Shown piece after piece: positions 1 through 8,297 of a stretch of 64,000 nt of DNA. A program made the translations under genes and the position numbers. Below the pieces are notes generated by a model that made no database searches, was not told where the DNA came from, and saw only the letters and a list, made by a program, of their open reading frames with translations. The stretch spans positions 14,158 to 78,157 of the forward strand of contig JBGUEQ010000019.1 of assembly GCA_041821265.1 (NCBI GenBank), written 5' to 3'. Numbering within the stretch: position 1 is the stretch's first letter; each line of letters starts with the position of its first letter. The DNA comes from Lachnotalea sp041821265. GTDB lineage: Bacteria; Bacillota; Clostridia; Lachnospirales; Lachnospiraceae.

Positions 1-1
1 A

Positions 2-169
2 ACAACATTAAATGACCTTTATAAAGAACTTTATGTAAAATGTGTAATGGCTCCAGAAGCTGATTTCGAAGCTACTTACAAAGAAGCAGTTGATGATTAC
101 AATGCATCTGGATACCAAGATATCATCGATGAAAAAACAGAAGCAATAGCAGCAGGAAATTACAAATAG
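2..169 (+). CDS. C-terminal end of a probable ABC sugar-binding lipoprotein (partial)
   Basis: An open frame runs from the left edge to a TAG stop at 167-169, giving about 55 residues that end in EAIAAGNYK. The short acidic/aromatic helix pattern (ATYKEAVDDYNASGYQDII) is what the last helix of extracellular solute-binding proteins of carbohydrate ABC importers looks like. The next gene is a glycan-degrading GH105 enzyme, which fits an importer for pectin-derived oligosaccharides. The start, signal peptide and binding domain lie outside the window, so the family call is an inference from the tail and the context. It could be another kind of lipoprotein. Confidence 0.6.
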   Translation, partial: TTLNDLYKELYVKCVMAPEADFEATYKEAVDDYNASGYQDIIDEKTEAIAAGNYK

Positions 170-207
170 TGTAATAGTTATAATCGTTATAAACAACATT
201 TAAAATA

Positions 208-246
208 TTTCCTCTCTTATGATATAATAGGAGGGGAAAAATTTTA
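208..246 (+). terminator. Possible hairpin after the solute-binding gene
   Basis: TTTCCTCTC (from about 209) can pair with GAGGGGAAA (to about 240), followed by TTTT within a mixed tract. A TATAAT in the loop could instead be a promoter -10 for the GH105 gene. The two readings cannot be separated by eye. Confidence 0.35.
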
Positions 247-336
247 ATAAGAAAAACCTTCAGATAGCAAAAGTGCAAGAGAAACTTTCCTATCTATCAA
301 TAGGTACGTGCAAAAATCGCACAAAGGGAGGACGAT

Positions 337-1362
337 ATGTTTAAAATTAATTACGATAAAGACCAGATTATGCAGGTGATTGATAAGGTAGTTAAGAAAA
401 CAATGAAAATGGATATGCCATGGGAGTGGCCATGTGGAGTTGCATATTATGGGGTATGTGAAGCTTACGAAGTAACAAAAAACGAAGAATATCTTGAAAT
501 GCTTAAAGTTTGGACAGATGAATACATAGAACTTGGTCTTCCAGAATGGCAAGTAAATACATGTGCTATGGGGCATGCAATGATCACGTTGTATGAAGCA
601 ACGAAGGATGAAAAGTATTGGAATCTTGTATTAAGTAAAGTTGATTATATTCGAAATCATGCGCTTCGATTTGGCGATCAGGTGCTTCAACATACAGTAT
701 CCGTAAACAATGATTTTCCAGAGCAAGCGTGGGCAGATACCTTATTTATGGCAGCTTTTTTCTTGTTAAGAGTGGGGGTCAAACTGAAGGATAAGGAAAT
801 AATTGAAGATGCCTTAAATCAATATTATTGGCATATTCAATATCTTCAAGATTCTTCTACAAGTCTCTGGTACCATGGATATAATAATATTAATAAAGAT
901 CATATGTCAGGATTTTATTGGGGTAGAGCAAATTGCTGGGCAGCTTATACCATGTCACAGGTTGGAAGAAGATTACCAGAACCATATTTATATCCAAAAT
1001 ATATGGATATTGATTGTGCATTAAGAGATCAACTCGGAGCAATTAAGTTATTGCAGACAGACAATGGATTGTGGAGAACAATTCTTGATGACAAAGAATC
1101 TTACGAAGAGGTGTCAGCTTCTTGCGGTATAGCAGCGGCTATGGTAACTAATAAGAATGCATTACATACAAAATACATCCAGAAAGCATTAGACGGTGTC
1201 CTTGCTAATATTTCAGAGGATGGAAGAGTTCTTAATGTATCAGGTGGAACTGCTGTTATGAATGACAGAGATGGGTATAGAAATATTTCGAAGAGCTGGA
1301 CGCAGGGTTGGGGACAAGGGCTTGCACTTGTATTTTTAACTTCTATTTTAAATGATATATAA
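337..1362 (+). CDS. GH105 unsaturated rhamnogalacturonyl/glucuronyl hydrolase
   Basis: A 341-residue cytoplasmic protein without a signal peptide, typical in length for family GH105 (YteR/YesR). These enzymes hydrate and release the unsaturated galacturonic acid left on oligosaccharides by pectate or rhamnogalacturonan lyases. The WAD motif at 132-134 supplies the conserved Asp (D134), and HGYNN at 180-184 and GRANCW at 196-201 are family-typical (alpha/alpha six-barrel). The ATG has a strong GGGAGG upstream. The preceding partial gene is probably the binding protein of the importer, so the pair looks like the end of a pectin-utilisation locus that continues to the left. The exact substrate cannot be read from sequence. 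Confidence 0.85.
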   Translation: MFKINYDKDQIMQVIDKVVKKTMKMDMPWEWPCGVAYYGVCEAYEVTKNEEYLEMLKVWTDEYIELGLPEWQVNTCAMGHAMITLYEATKDEKYWNLVLSKVDYIRNHALRFGDQVLQHTVSVNNDFPEQAWADTLFMAAFFLLRVGVKLKDKEIIEDALNQYYWHIQYLQDSSTSLWYHGYNNINKDHMSGFYWGRANCWAAYTMSQVGRRLPEPYLYPKYMDIDCALRDQLGAIKLLQTDNGLWRTILDDKESYEEVSASCGIAAAMVTNKNALHTKYIQKALDGVLANISEDGRVLNVSGGTAVMNDRDGYRNISKSWTQGWGQGLALVFLTSILNDI

Positions 1363-1376
1363 ATTACCACAATAAG

Positions 1377-1415
1377 AAGAGAAAACAAAAGTTACATTAT
1401 TTGTTTTCTCTTTTC
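1377..1415. terminator. Bidirectional intrinsic terminator
   Basis: A perfect 13-bp stem (AAGAGAAAACAAA at 1377-1389 with TTTGTTTTCTCTT at 1400-1412) sits between the convergent GH105 gene and the minus-strand Cys-rich gene. T/A tracts flank it for both directions. Confidence 0.8.
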
Positions 1416-1427
1416 TATTAAGAAGTG

Positions 1428-1694
1428 CTACCATCTGTGTTCCAACGCAGCACATTCGTTTGTGCAAATAACAGCCCTTAATTCCACAAAACAACCACAA
1501 ACGCGGCACATTCCTTGAGCATAATCAGGACAATTTATGCATATATTTAAGCGACGCTCATATTCGATATCATCCACTTTAATGTCTCTATCTAAATTAT
1601 TAATATAGTCGTATAAATGTGTGAAATATTCTGCATTAGGGAAGTCTTTTAGCAGACACTTCTTACAGAAATTTTTTGAAAAGGGATCGTTCAT
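1428..1694 (-). CDS. Small cysteine-rich putative metal-binding protein
   Basis: An 88-residue protein with nine cysteines: C10, C13, C52, C55, C63, C66, C68, C77 and C81. They are arranged as CxxC pairs, which suggests one or two zinc ribbons or an iron-sulfur site. It resembles a short family common in Lachnospiraceae (I think DUF6171, not verified). The minus-strand start has AAAGGAAA about 8 nt upstream. It is a lone gene, convergent with GH105 and divergent from the SPOCS/LysM gene. No function is known to me, and there is no signal peptide or membrane segment. Confidence 0.7.
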   Translation of the reverse strand: MNDPFSKNFCKKCLLKDFPNAEYFTHLYDYINNLDRDIKVDDIEYERRLNICINCPDYAQGMCRVCGCFVELRAVICTNECAALEHRW

Positions 1695-1738
1695 ATTGTG
1701 TTTCCTTTCGAAAGTTTATTTGATTTTTGTAAAACGCG

Positions 1739-1767
1739 ATGTTTTGTGAATTTTGCGTACAAAACAT
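1739..1767. promoter_or_regulatory. Inverted repeat in a divergent intergenic region
   Basis: ATGTTTTGT (1739-1747) and ACAAAACAT (1759-1767) form a perfect 9-bp inverted repeat with an 11-nt spacer between the divergent Cys-rich gene and the sipL-like gene. It could be an operator. No T-tract follows, so it is unlikely to be a terminator. Confidence 0.35.
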
Positions 1768-1902
1768 TTCACCAAAGTAAAGGCTGAACTGTAATTATAT
1801 CATAGCATTATTTATTTTATTTTTAAATTACGTATAAAATTTAAGTTTCTAAAATATAATTTAGGAGCAGACTAGTGAATAAATAAATTGGAGGGGAATG
1901 TA

Positions 1903-3459
1903 TTGGAGCTTATTAAAAAAAATATACATATGAATGGATTAAAAGGAAAAGCTGTGAACCAAATTACGTTAGAGGATGATTATAATGTACCAGATAGCAA
2001 AGCAGATGTACTTAATATAATCCAAGAAAATAGTAATATAGATATTACAGAAGTAAAAGCTGCAGATGGTCATGCGCTTGTAAGAGGAAAATTAAAATTT
2101 AAAATATTATATGTTAGTGATTCATCAGAAGATAAAATACAAAGCTTATCAGGAGAAATACCATTTGAAGAAACGATTAATATCGAAGGAGCAGAAGATG
2201 GTGACAGTATTAAAATTAAATGGGAAACAGAAGATTTTAATGTTTCAATGATAAACTCGAGAAAAATCAGTATAAAGGCAATTATTACATTTATTCTTAT
2301 GGTTGAGCAAATCGTAGATGAGCAAACTACGGTAGACATATCCGGGGAAAATGATGTGCAATGCTTGAATAAGGGGTTAGACATTGTAGAGCTAGCAGTG
2401 AACAAGAAAGACATTTTTAGGATTAAAGATGAAATAACAGTTAATTCAAATAAACCCAATATATATGAAATTGTTTGGACTAGTGTACAATTAAGAAATA
2501 CGGAAATTAAGCTTATGGATAATACCATTTCAATTAAGGGAGATTTAGATATATTTGTATTATACAAAGGAGAGGACGAGGAAAGATCGCTTCAATGGAT
2601 GGAGACAACATTGCCATTTAGTGGAACCGTAGATTGCAGTGGCTGCCACAGCGATATGATAAGTGACGTAGATGTGTCCATAGACCACAGTGATATTGAA
2701 GCAAAACCAGATTATGATGGCGAACAAAGACTAATTAATCTAGATGGAGCGCTAAATCTGGATATAAAATTGTATGAAGAAAATCATGTTGATATTGTAT
2801 CGGATGTTTATTCACCACAAATGGAATTAACGGCGGTTACGCAAAAAGGCAATTTTGAAAGTCTTGTTGTTAAAAATTTTGCTAAATTACGAGTAACAGA
2901 TAAAATTAAAATTCAAAACAATCAATCTAGAATTTTACAAATTTGCCACAGCACCGGAAATGTAAAGGTAGATGAAGTGATTCCATTAGAAGATGCCGTG
3001 AGCGTAGAGGGCGTAATAGAAGTCTGTATTTTATACATAACTGCAGATGATACGGTTCCATATAATGTAGTAAAAGGAGTGATACCTTTTAATCACATTG
3101 TGGAAGCAAAAGGCATGAATGAAAGTTCCGTATATAATGTGAAAGCAGATTTAGAGCAACTTTCTAGCACGATGTTGGATAGTGAAGAAATAGAAGTGAA
3201 AGCAGTTATTAATCTAAATGCAATTGTGTTGAATAAAGTAGTGGAAGATATTATTACTGAGGTGAATGAGTCACCACTTGATTACTCTAAGTTAGAGACA
3301 TTACCAGGAATTGTTGGCTATATTGTTAAAAACGATGACACATTGTGGAAACTGGCTAAGAAATACTATACAACAGTGGATAAGATCAAGGAGACCAACG
3401 ATATGAACAATGATTTCGTAAAAGTGGGAGATAGTTTACTGATTGTTAAAAATGTATAA
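1903..3459 (+). CDS. sipL: SPOCS-domain/LysM protein, SipL-like spore morphogenesis factor
   Basis: A 518-residue acidic protein with about three repeated beta-rich SPOCS (DUF3794) segments and a C-terminal LysM domain (from about residue 465: VGYIVKNDDTLWKLAKKYY). In Clostridioides difficile, SipL binds the coat ATPase SpoIVA through its LysM domain and localises the spore coat; the same role is inferred here. I chose TTG at 1903 because GGAGGGG at 1890-1896 sits 6 nt upstream. The in-frame TTG at 1888 would overlap that Shine-Dalgarno. The N-terminus MELIKKNIHMN is family-like. Other SPOCS proteins exist in these genomes, so the gene symbol is tentative. Confidence 0.75.
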   Translation: MELIKKNIHMNGLKGKAVNQITLEDDYNVPDSKADVLNIIQENSNIDITEVKAADGHALVRGKLKFKILYVSDSSEDKIQSLSGEIPFEETINIEGAEDGDSIKIKWETEDFNVSMINSRKISIKAIITFILMVEQIVDEQTTVDISGENDVQCLNKGLDIVELAVNKKDIFRIKDEITVNSNKPNIYEIVWTSVQLRNTEIKLMDNTISIKGDLDIFVLYKGEDEERSLQWMETTLPFSGTVDCSGCHSDMISDVDVSIDHSDIEAKPDYDGEQRLINLDGALNLDIKLYEENHVDIVSDVYSPQMELTAVTQKGNFESLVVKNFAKLRVTDKIKIQNNQSRILQICHSTGNVKVDEVIPLEDAVSVEGVIEVCILYITADDTVPYNVVKGVIPFNHIVEAKGMNESSVYNVKADLEQLSSTMLDSEEIEVKAVINLNAIVLNKVVEDIITEVNESPLDYSKLETLPGIVGYIVKNDDTLWKLAKKYYTTVDKIKETNDMNNDFVKVGDSLLIVKNV

Positions 3460-3485
3460 TTAGCAGGAGTTATAAATTATGATAT

Positions 3486-3540
3486 AAAAAGCTATTATAA
3501 AACTAACAGGTTACGTTAGAATTGTAATAGCTTTTTACTT
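3486..3540 (+). terminator. Intrinsic terminator of the sipL-like gene
   Basis: AAAAAGCTATTA followed by ACTAAC (3486-3507) pairs with GTTAG and TAATAGCTTTTT (3515-3536), a 22-nt arm with one internal mismatch region, ending in a T-run. Confidence 0.8.
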
Positions 3541-3668
3541 GATATGATGAAAGTTCAACGAATTTCTCTATAATTAGAAGGTATTACATGCCTAAATGCA
3601 ATTTCATGCATTTTGTGTACATCGCAAAGCGGTAACTATGAAGGTACTGAATAGTTACGAAAAACTAA

Positions 3669-4310
3669 CTATTCAGCGTCAGTAGTATTGCTAGAAGTAC
3701 CAGATTCCTCACGCCAAGCATCAAATTTCTCCATAACGGCATCATAAGTTTTTGAAGATATTTCAGGTAAATCTTTTCCCCAAGCTTTCGTAGCTTCATT
3801 ATATCCTTTTACAAAAGCTTCTTGCATTGCATCGATTTTAGAAGGATCGCCTCCAGTCAATGCTTTAGCAAATGAAAAAATACGCTCAGAGGTTTGGTTG
3901 ACACCCCAATACCCATCTTCAGAAATTTCTTCTGTAGCAGCATCAGCGGTCTCTTGATCTACAGTAATATCACCTTTTTGCAGTAAACTCCATATGTCAT
4001 CAATATTATTCGAAACGCTTCCTTGCTTAGAGATTAATTTATATACCAAATCTTGCAATTGGTTAAGACGAGCATCCGAATCAGATTTTAACTGATTTAC
4101 AAGATTCGTATTTTGCGTATAAAGACCTTTTACAGTTGTAGATTCAGGTTTTTCATATATGACACCAGATTTTTGTTCAGTAAGGTGAGACGTAGTGTCT
4201 TCTGATTTTTTAGTAGCTTTTTCTGAGTCAGTATTTTTGCTTGAAGTAGTAGTATTAATTGAAGTAATTGAAGTAATTGAAGTGGTTTTTATAATTCCGT
4301 TTATATCCAT
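3669..4310 (-). CDS. Unknown Ser/Thr-rich soluble protein, possibly flagellum-associated
   Basis: A 213-residue protein without a signal peptide. Residues 1-60 are low-complexity Ser/Thr, and a coiled-coil-like stretch covers about 65-115. The conserved-looking C-terminal half contains GYWGVNQTSERIFSFAKAL and GGDPSKIDAMQEAFVKGY. I have seen such GYWGV...GGDP blocks in unnamed clostridial proteins, but I know no function. AAGGAGGG precedes the ATG. A sigma-D-like promoter lies upstream on the minus strand (TAAG, 15 nt, GACGATAT), which suggests co-expression with the motility regulon 32 kb away. The low-complexity N-terminus resembles that of FlaG and other flagellar accessory proteins. It is divergent from ispE. 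Confidence 0.6.
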   Translation of the reverse strand: MDINGIIKTTSITSITSINTTTSSKNTDSEKATKKSEDTTSHLTEQKSGVIYEKPESTTVKGLYTQNTNLVNQLKSDSDARLNQLQDLVYKLISKQGSVSNNIDDIWSLLQKGDITVDQETADAATEEISEDGYWGVNQTSERIFSFAKALTGGDPSKIDAMQEAFVKGYNEATKAWGKDLPEISSKTYDAVMEKFDAWREESGTSSNTTDAE

Positions 4311-4357
4311 AATATTTACCCTCCTTGGTAATGAAAAGATACACTAGTTATATAATA

Positions 4358-4384
4358 ATATCGTCCATTGTCGTAAAATACTTA
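4358..4384 (-). promoter_or_regulatory. Sigma-D-like promoter for the minus-strand unknown gene
   Basis: On the minus strand, TAAG (4384-4381), a 15-nt spacer, then GACGATAT (4365-4358). The consensus is TAAA-N15-GCCGATAT, so there is one mismatch in each element. It lies about 48 nt upstream of the ATG. Confidence 0.45.
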
Positions 4385-4394
4385 ACCACAAACA

Positions 4395-4423
4395 TTGCAA
4401 TTTTAAAAAAACATGGTTATAAT
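4395..4423 (+). promoter_or_regulatory. Sigma-A promoter for ispE
   Basis: TTGCAA at 4395-4400, a 17-nt spacer, TATAAT at 4418-4423. It lies about 50 nt upstream of the ispE ATG. Confidence 0.65.
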
Positions 4424-4474
4424 GTATACAGAATACAACATTATTATAGGGAGTTAAAACGCTGGAGGAAAGTG

Positions 4475-5347
4475 ATGGAACAAATTAAACTAAAGGCACT
4501 TGCTAAGATTAATTTAGGTCTCGACGTTGTTAGGAAAAGAGAAGATGGTTATCATGAAGTGCGTATGATTATGCAGACAATTAATATGTATGATAAGATA
4601 ACGATTAAAAAAATTAATGAACATGATATTAAAGTGAAAACAAATTTATATTATTTACCTAATAATGAAAATAACTTAGTGTACAAAGCGGCCAAATTAT
4701 TGTTGGATGAATTTGAAATACAACAAGGGGTAAGTATTAACCTTGAAAAATATATTCCAGTAGCGGCCGGTATGGCGGGTGGAAGTTCAGACGCAGCGGC
4801 GGTTTTGATTGGTGTTAACAAAATGTTTAAACTAGCTTTAACTAGAAAACAATTAATGGAACGCGGTGTTAAAATTGGTGCAGATGTACCCTATTGCATC
4901 ATGCGTGGTACAGCGTTAGCAGAAGGTATTGGAGAGGTTCTTACCTCGCTGAAACCAATACCAAAGTGTTATGTACTGATAGCAAAACCAGGAATTAGTG
5001 TATCAACAAAATTTGTTTATGGGAATTTGAGAGCCAATGAGATTGTAAATCATCCAGACATAGATGGCATGATAGAAGCAATTGACCAGGGCGATTTATC
5101 TGGTATTACGGATAAAATGGCTAATGTTTTAGAGGATGTTACTATCAAAGAATATCCTGTAATAGATGAAATTAAAAATATGATGAAGAAGAATGGCGCA
5201 TTAAATGCAATGATGAGTGGAAGCGGCCCAACTGTGTTTGGGATTTTTAATGACTATGAAAAAGCTAAAATAGCTTGTCAAGTTATAAATTCAAATCCAA
5301 TTGTAAAGCAAGTGTATCTAACAAGTGTATATAATAATAGGAGGTAA
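4475..5347 (+). CDS. ispE: 4-diphosphocytidyl-2-C-methyl-D-erythritol kinase
   Basis: A 290-residue GHMP-family kinase that phosphorylates CDP-methylerythritol in the MEP route to isoprenoid precursors. The ATP-binding loop PVAAGMAGGSSDAA is at about 95-108, the N-terminal KAKINLGLDV-type strand is present, and the C-terminal GSGPTVFGIF motif is clear. The start is ATG 4475 because CTGGAGG lies 7 nt upstream and the protein then begins MEQIKLKALAKINL as in homologues. A longer in-frame reading from 4325 would run through the promoter. The following GntR gene starts 6 nt after the stop, with its Shine-Dalgarno inside the ispE end, so the two are co-transcribed. Confidence 0.93.
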   Translation: MEQIKLKALAKINLGLDVVRKREDGYHEVRMIMQTINMYDKITIKKINEHDIKVKTNLYYLPNNENNLVYKAAKLLLDEFEIQQGVSINLEKYIPVAAGMAGGSSDAAAVLIGVNKMFKLALTRKQLMERGVKIGADVPYCIMRGTALAEGIGEVLTSLKPIPKCYVLIAKPGISVSTKFVYGNLRANEIVNHPDIDGMIEAIDQGDLSGITDKMANVLEDVTIKEYPVIDEIKNMMKKNGALNAMMSGSGPTVFGIFNDYEKAKIACQVINSNPIVKQVYLTSVYNNRR

Positions 5348-5353
5348 GTTCTA

Positions 5354-6028
5354 ATGAATGACAGTTTAAAAGTAAATATCAACGAATATTTGCCACTTAG
5401 AGATGTTGTATTTAATACATTAAGACAGGCTATATTAAAAGGTGAATTAAAACCAGGAGAGCGTTTGATGGAAATTCAATTGGCTCAAAGATTAGGTGTT
5501 AGTAGAACACCAATTAGAGAAGCAATCAGGAAGTTAGAACTAGAAGGCTTAGTTACTATGGTTCCAAGAAAAGGTGCAGAGGTAGCTAAAATAACTGAAA
5601 AAAGTTTGAGAGATGTGCTGGAAGTAAGAAAAGCACTTGAAGAGCTTGCTATGCAGATTGCTTGTGATAAGGTAAATGATGACACGTTATATGATTTGGT
5701 TGTTGCGCTTGAAGATTTTAAAAAAGCGATTAACTCAAAAGAATTAACAGCTATAGCAGAAGCGGACGTTAATTTTCATGATGTAATATATAATTCTACG
5801 AATAATGAGAAATTGATACAGATATTAAATAATCTTCGCGAACAAATGTATCGATATAGAATAGAATATATCAAGGATTACAGCAGTCATGAAAGAATTA
5901 TTGAAGAACATGAAATGATGATAGAGTGTTTAAGAAAACAAGATAAAGATAGAGCGACAGTAATTATATGCAATCATATTGATAACCAAGAAATGGCTGT
6001 CATTAATAGTATTAAAGAAAGCGAATAA
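5354..6028 (+). CDS. GntR-family (FadR-type, FCD domain) transcriptional regulator
   Basis: A 224-residue protein. The winged helix at about 12-80 has the GntR signature GELKPGERLMEIQLAQRLGV followed by SRTPIREAIRKLELEGLV. An all-helical FCD ligand-binding domain follows (about 90-215) with EADVNFHDVIY and the paired HERIIEEHEMMIECL histidines that in this family bind a metal and small organic acids. It is translationally close to ispE (GGAGG at the ispE stop). Its ligand and targets are unknown. The ispE-GntR-spoIIR order recurs in Lachnospiraceae as I remember it, so the gene may not be a dedicated sugar regulator. Confidence 0.85.
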   Translation: MNDSLKVNINEYLPLRDVVFNTLRQAILKGELKPGERLMEIQLAQRLGVSRTPIREAIRKLELEGLVTMVPRKGAEVAKITEKSLRDVLEVRKALEELAMQIACDKVNDDTLYDLVVALEDFKKAINSKELTAIAEADVNFHDVIYNSTNNEKLIQILNNLREQMYRYRIEYIKDYSSHERIIEEHEMMIECLRKQDKDRATVIICNHIDNQEMAVINSIKESE

Positions 6029-6080
6029 GTAAGTAAGTTTATGTCAATACTTCCAATATATTACATATGGAGGTTTTGAG

Positions 6081-6776
6081 ATGAAAAAAATAAAAAAATT
6101 TATTATTCTAATTGCGGTGTTTATGATTGCAATTTTAATGATGGGTCAAATGAATTTTGGCAAAGCAAATGGAATGCTAACCAATTATCAAAAGCAACAA
6201 AATTATCAAAAGCAAGAAAATTTGCAAAATACGCTTGCTCAAAAAATAATTCGTTTTCACGTTATTGCAGATAATGATAGTGATGCTTCTCAACAGCTAA
6301 AAATAAAGGTAAAAGATAAAACACTTGTGTATTTGAAGACGCTTTTCACTGGAAAAGAAGATTTAGAAACTACACGTGAAATTATTGAAGAAAATTTATC
6401 CAATATAGAAAATTTTGCATTAGCGGTTGTTAAAAGCGAAGGATATGAATATAATGTAAGTGCAGGACTTGAAACCTGTTATTTTCCGATAAAGGAATAT
6501 GGAAGCCTTATATTTCCAGCTGGATACTATAAAGCACTTAGGATAAAACTGGGGAAGGCCGAAGGTAGGAATTGGTGGTGTGTCATGTATCCCAATTTGT
6601 GTTTTGTAGATGGTACATATGCAGTTGTAAGTGATGAAGTGAAAGAAACATTAGCAGGTATGCTAACACCTGAAGAATACCATATGCTTTTAGATGGAAG
6701 TAAAACAAAAGTATCTTTTAAATATTTAGACGATATTAAAGATTTCATTAAAAAAAATAATATAAAGATTCCTTAG
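6081..6776 (+). CDS. spoIIR: Stage II sporulation protein R
   Basis: A 231-residue secreted protein with an N-terminal signal/anchor (about 4-22) and the SpoIIR core: IIRFHVIADNDSDASQQLKI (about 54-73), then GLETCYFPIKEYGSLIFPAG and RNWWCVMYPNLCFVD. SpoIIR is made in the forespore under sigma-F and is secreted to trigger SpoIIGA cleavage of pro-sigma-E in the mother cell. Residues 33-48 contain a duplicated NYQKQ motif, probably a flexible linker. GGAGG lies 8 nt before the ATG. It follows the GntR gene by 52 nt and could be read through or have its own forespore promoter, which I could not identify. Confidence 0.92.
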   Translation: MKKIKKFIILIAVFMIAILMMGQMNFGKANGMLTNYQKQQNYQKQENLQNTLAQKIIRFHVIADNDSDASQQLKIKVKDKTLVYLKTLFTGKEDLETTREIIEENLSNIENFALAVVKSEGYEYNVSAGLETCYFPIKEYGSLIFPAGYYKALRIKLGKAEGRNWWCVMYPNLCFVDGTYAVVSDEVKETLAGMLTPEEYHMLLDGSKTKVSFKYLDDIKDFIKKNNIKIP

Positions 6777-6858
6777 AAAAATAAATAATTTTTATTTAGC
6801 CTGCCACTTATCCCAATAAGTCAGCTTTAGTTAAATGGAAGGTAGTTTGGAGGATAGA

Positions 6859-7701
6859 ATGAGTTTAATCATGAATGAAATAGAGGAGCCTGATTATGAG
6901 GCATCAATAGGAGTGTTTGACTCAGGAGTGGGCGGACTAACCGTAGCAAGAGAAATTATGCGACAGATGCCAAATGAACGTATTATATATTTTGGAGATA
7001 CAGCGCGAGTTCCTTATGGAGGAAAATCTCAAACTATAATTATAAAATATTCCAGACAAATTGTAAGATTTCTTAAAACCAAGAAGGTTAAAGCAATTGT
7101 TGTTGCGTGTAATACGGCTAGTGCATATGCGCTTGATACATTAGAAGCTGAAATTGATATTCCGATTATTGGTGTAGTAAAACCAGGTGCCAAAGTTGCA
7201 GCAGAATCTACGCGAAATGGAATTATTGGTGTGACAGGAACGGAAGGTACTATTAATAGCGGAATCTATTCAGAGTTTTTACATATTAGAAATAAAGATT
7301 TGACGGTCATTGGTAAGGCATGTCCATTATTTGTTCCACTGGTAGAAGAAGGTTGGATAAAAGATAGCATTACGGAAGAAGTGGCATATCGCTATTTAAG
7401 TGAATTAAAAGAGTCTGGAATTGACACTTTGATTTTAGGTTGCACCCATTATCCATTGATTCGTTCTACGGTTAGAAAAGTGATAGGTGAGGGCGTTACA
7501 CTAGTGAATCCAGCTTATGAAACTGCGCGTGAACTTAAGGTGTTATTAGAAAAATATCATCTTCTTAATAGGACGGAAAATGATGGAATGGGACATGAAT
7601 TTTATGTCAGTGATGCGCCTGATAAGTTCAAACAATTTGCAAATTCAATTTTGCCATATGAGATAGAAACGACAAAACTAATTAATATTGATGAATTTTA
7701 G
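6859..7701 (+). CDS. murI: Glutamate racemase
   Basis: A 280-residue cofactor-independent racemase that makes D-glutamate for peptidoglycan. Both catalytic cysteines are in their motifs: VVACNTAS (C84) and LILGCTHYPL (C195). The N-terminal GVFDSGVGGLTV and GDTARVPYGGKS substrate loops are intact. I prefer ATG 6859, with TTGGAGGA just upstream, over the in-frame ATG 6835, which has no Shine-Dalgarno. The length is slightly above the usual 265 because of a short acidic N-terminal extension. The next gene (DUF1934) is 67 nt downstream, separated by two small hairpins. Confidence 0.95.
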   Translation: MSLIMNEIEEPDYEASIGVFDSGVGGLTVAREIMRQMPNERIIYFGDTARVPYGGKSQTIIIKYSRQIVRFLKTKKVKAIVVACNTASAYALDTLEAEIDIPIIGVVKPGAKVAAESTRNGIIGVTGTEGTINSGIYSEFLHIRNKDLTVIGKACPLFVPLVEEGWIKDSITEEVAYRYLSELKESGIDTLILGCTHYPLIRSTVRKVIGEGVTLVNPAYETARELKVLLEKYHLLNRTENDGMGHEFYVSDAPDKFKQFANSILPYEIETTKLINIDEF

Positions 7702-7709
7702 GTGATTGA

Positions 7710-7757
7710 GTGAAGCAAACTTCACGATTACGGTTAGGTGCATATAAGTGCACGATT
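7710..7757 (+). other. Two short hairpins, each followed by ACGATT
   Basis: GTGAAG-caaa-CTTCAC (7710-7725) and GTGCA-tataag-TGCAC (7738-7753) are each followed by GATT, and the last base pairs of both end in CACGATT. They lie between murI and the DUF1934 gene. No T-run follows, so these are not ordinary terminators. They may modulate translation or mRNA processing. Confidence 0.4.
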
Positions 7758-7768
7758 GGGGGCAATAA

Positions 7769-8230
7769 ATGACAAAAGAAGTAATACTAAGTATAGCAGG
7801 ACTTCAATTTGAAAATACAGAAGTAGATACAAGAGAACCGGTTGAAGTTGTTACGGTTGGAGAATACTATAATAAGAATGGCAAACATTATATTATGTAT
7901 AATGAAGTGACGGAAGGCTTTGAGGGCAATACAAAAAACACGGTAAAAATTACGGAAGAATCCTTAGATATTATGAAAAAAGGTGTAACAAACGTGCATA
8001 TGGTATTTGAGCGAGATAAGAAGAACTTGACCTGTTATAACACTCCTTATGGAAATCTTATGATAGGAATTGCTGCAAAAAATGTTGAAATTAAGGAAGA
8101 AGAAGAAAATATAGATGTAAGTGTTGATTATGCATTGGATGTAAATTATGAACATTTGGCTGATTGTCAAATTTCAATTAATATAAAGTCTAAAAACGCA
8201 AAAGATTTTTCTTTGGAACAACAAAAGTAA
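7769..8230 (+). CDS. DUF1934 (YwiB-like) calycin-fold protein
   Basis: A 153-residue cytoplasmic protein matching the DUF1934 pattern: an all-beta barrel with YYNKNGKHYIMYNEVTEG, NTVKITEESLDIMKKG and a central NTPYGNLMIGI strand. Family members have a lipocalin-like fold and no established activity. It is often found beside argS or murI in Firmicutes. GGGGG lies 7 nt before the ATG. It probably shares the murI transcript. Nothing odd is seen in composition. Confidence 0.8.
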   Translation: MTKEVILSIAGLQFENTEVDTREPVEVVTVGEYYNKNGKHYIMYNEVTEGFEGNTKNTVKITEESLDIMKKGVTNVHMVFERDKKNLTCYNTPYGNLMIGIAAKNVEIKEEEENIDVSVDYALDVNYEHLADCQISINIKSKNAKDFSLEQQK

Positions 8231-8297
8231 CAAAACAGGAACGATGTTATGAAAATCACATATGTTATTATAAAACTATAATTTGAGGCTTTAAATA

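Noticed and set aside
2070..2567. 165-codon minus-strand frame opposite the SPOCS gene
   Set aside because: It is antisense to a well-supported coding region and has no Shine-Dalgarno.
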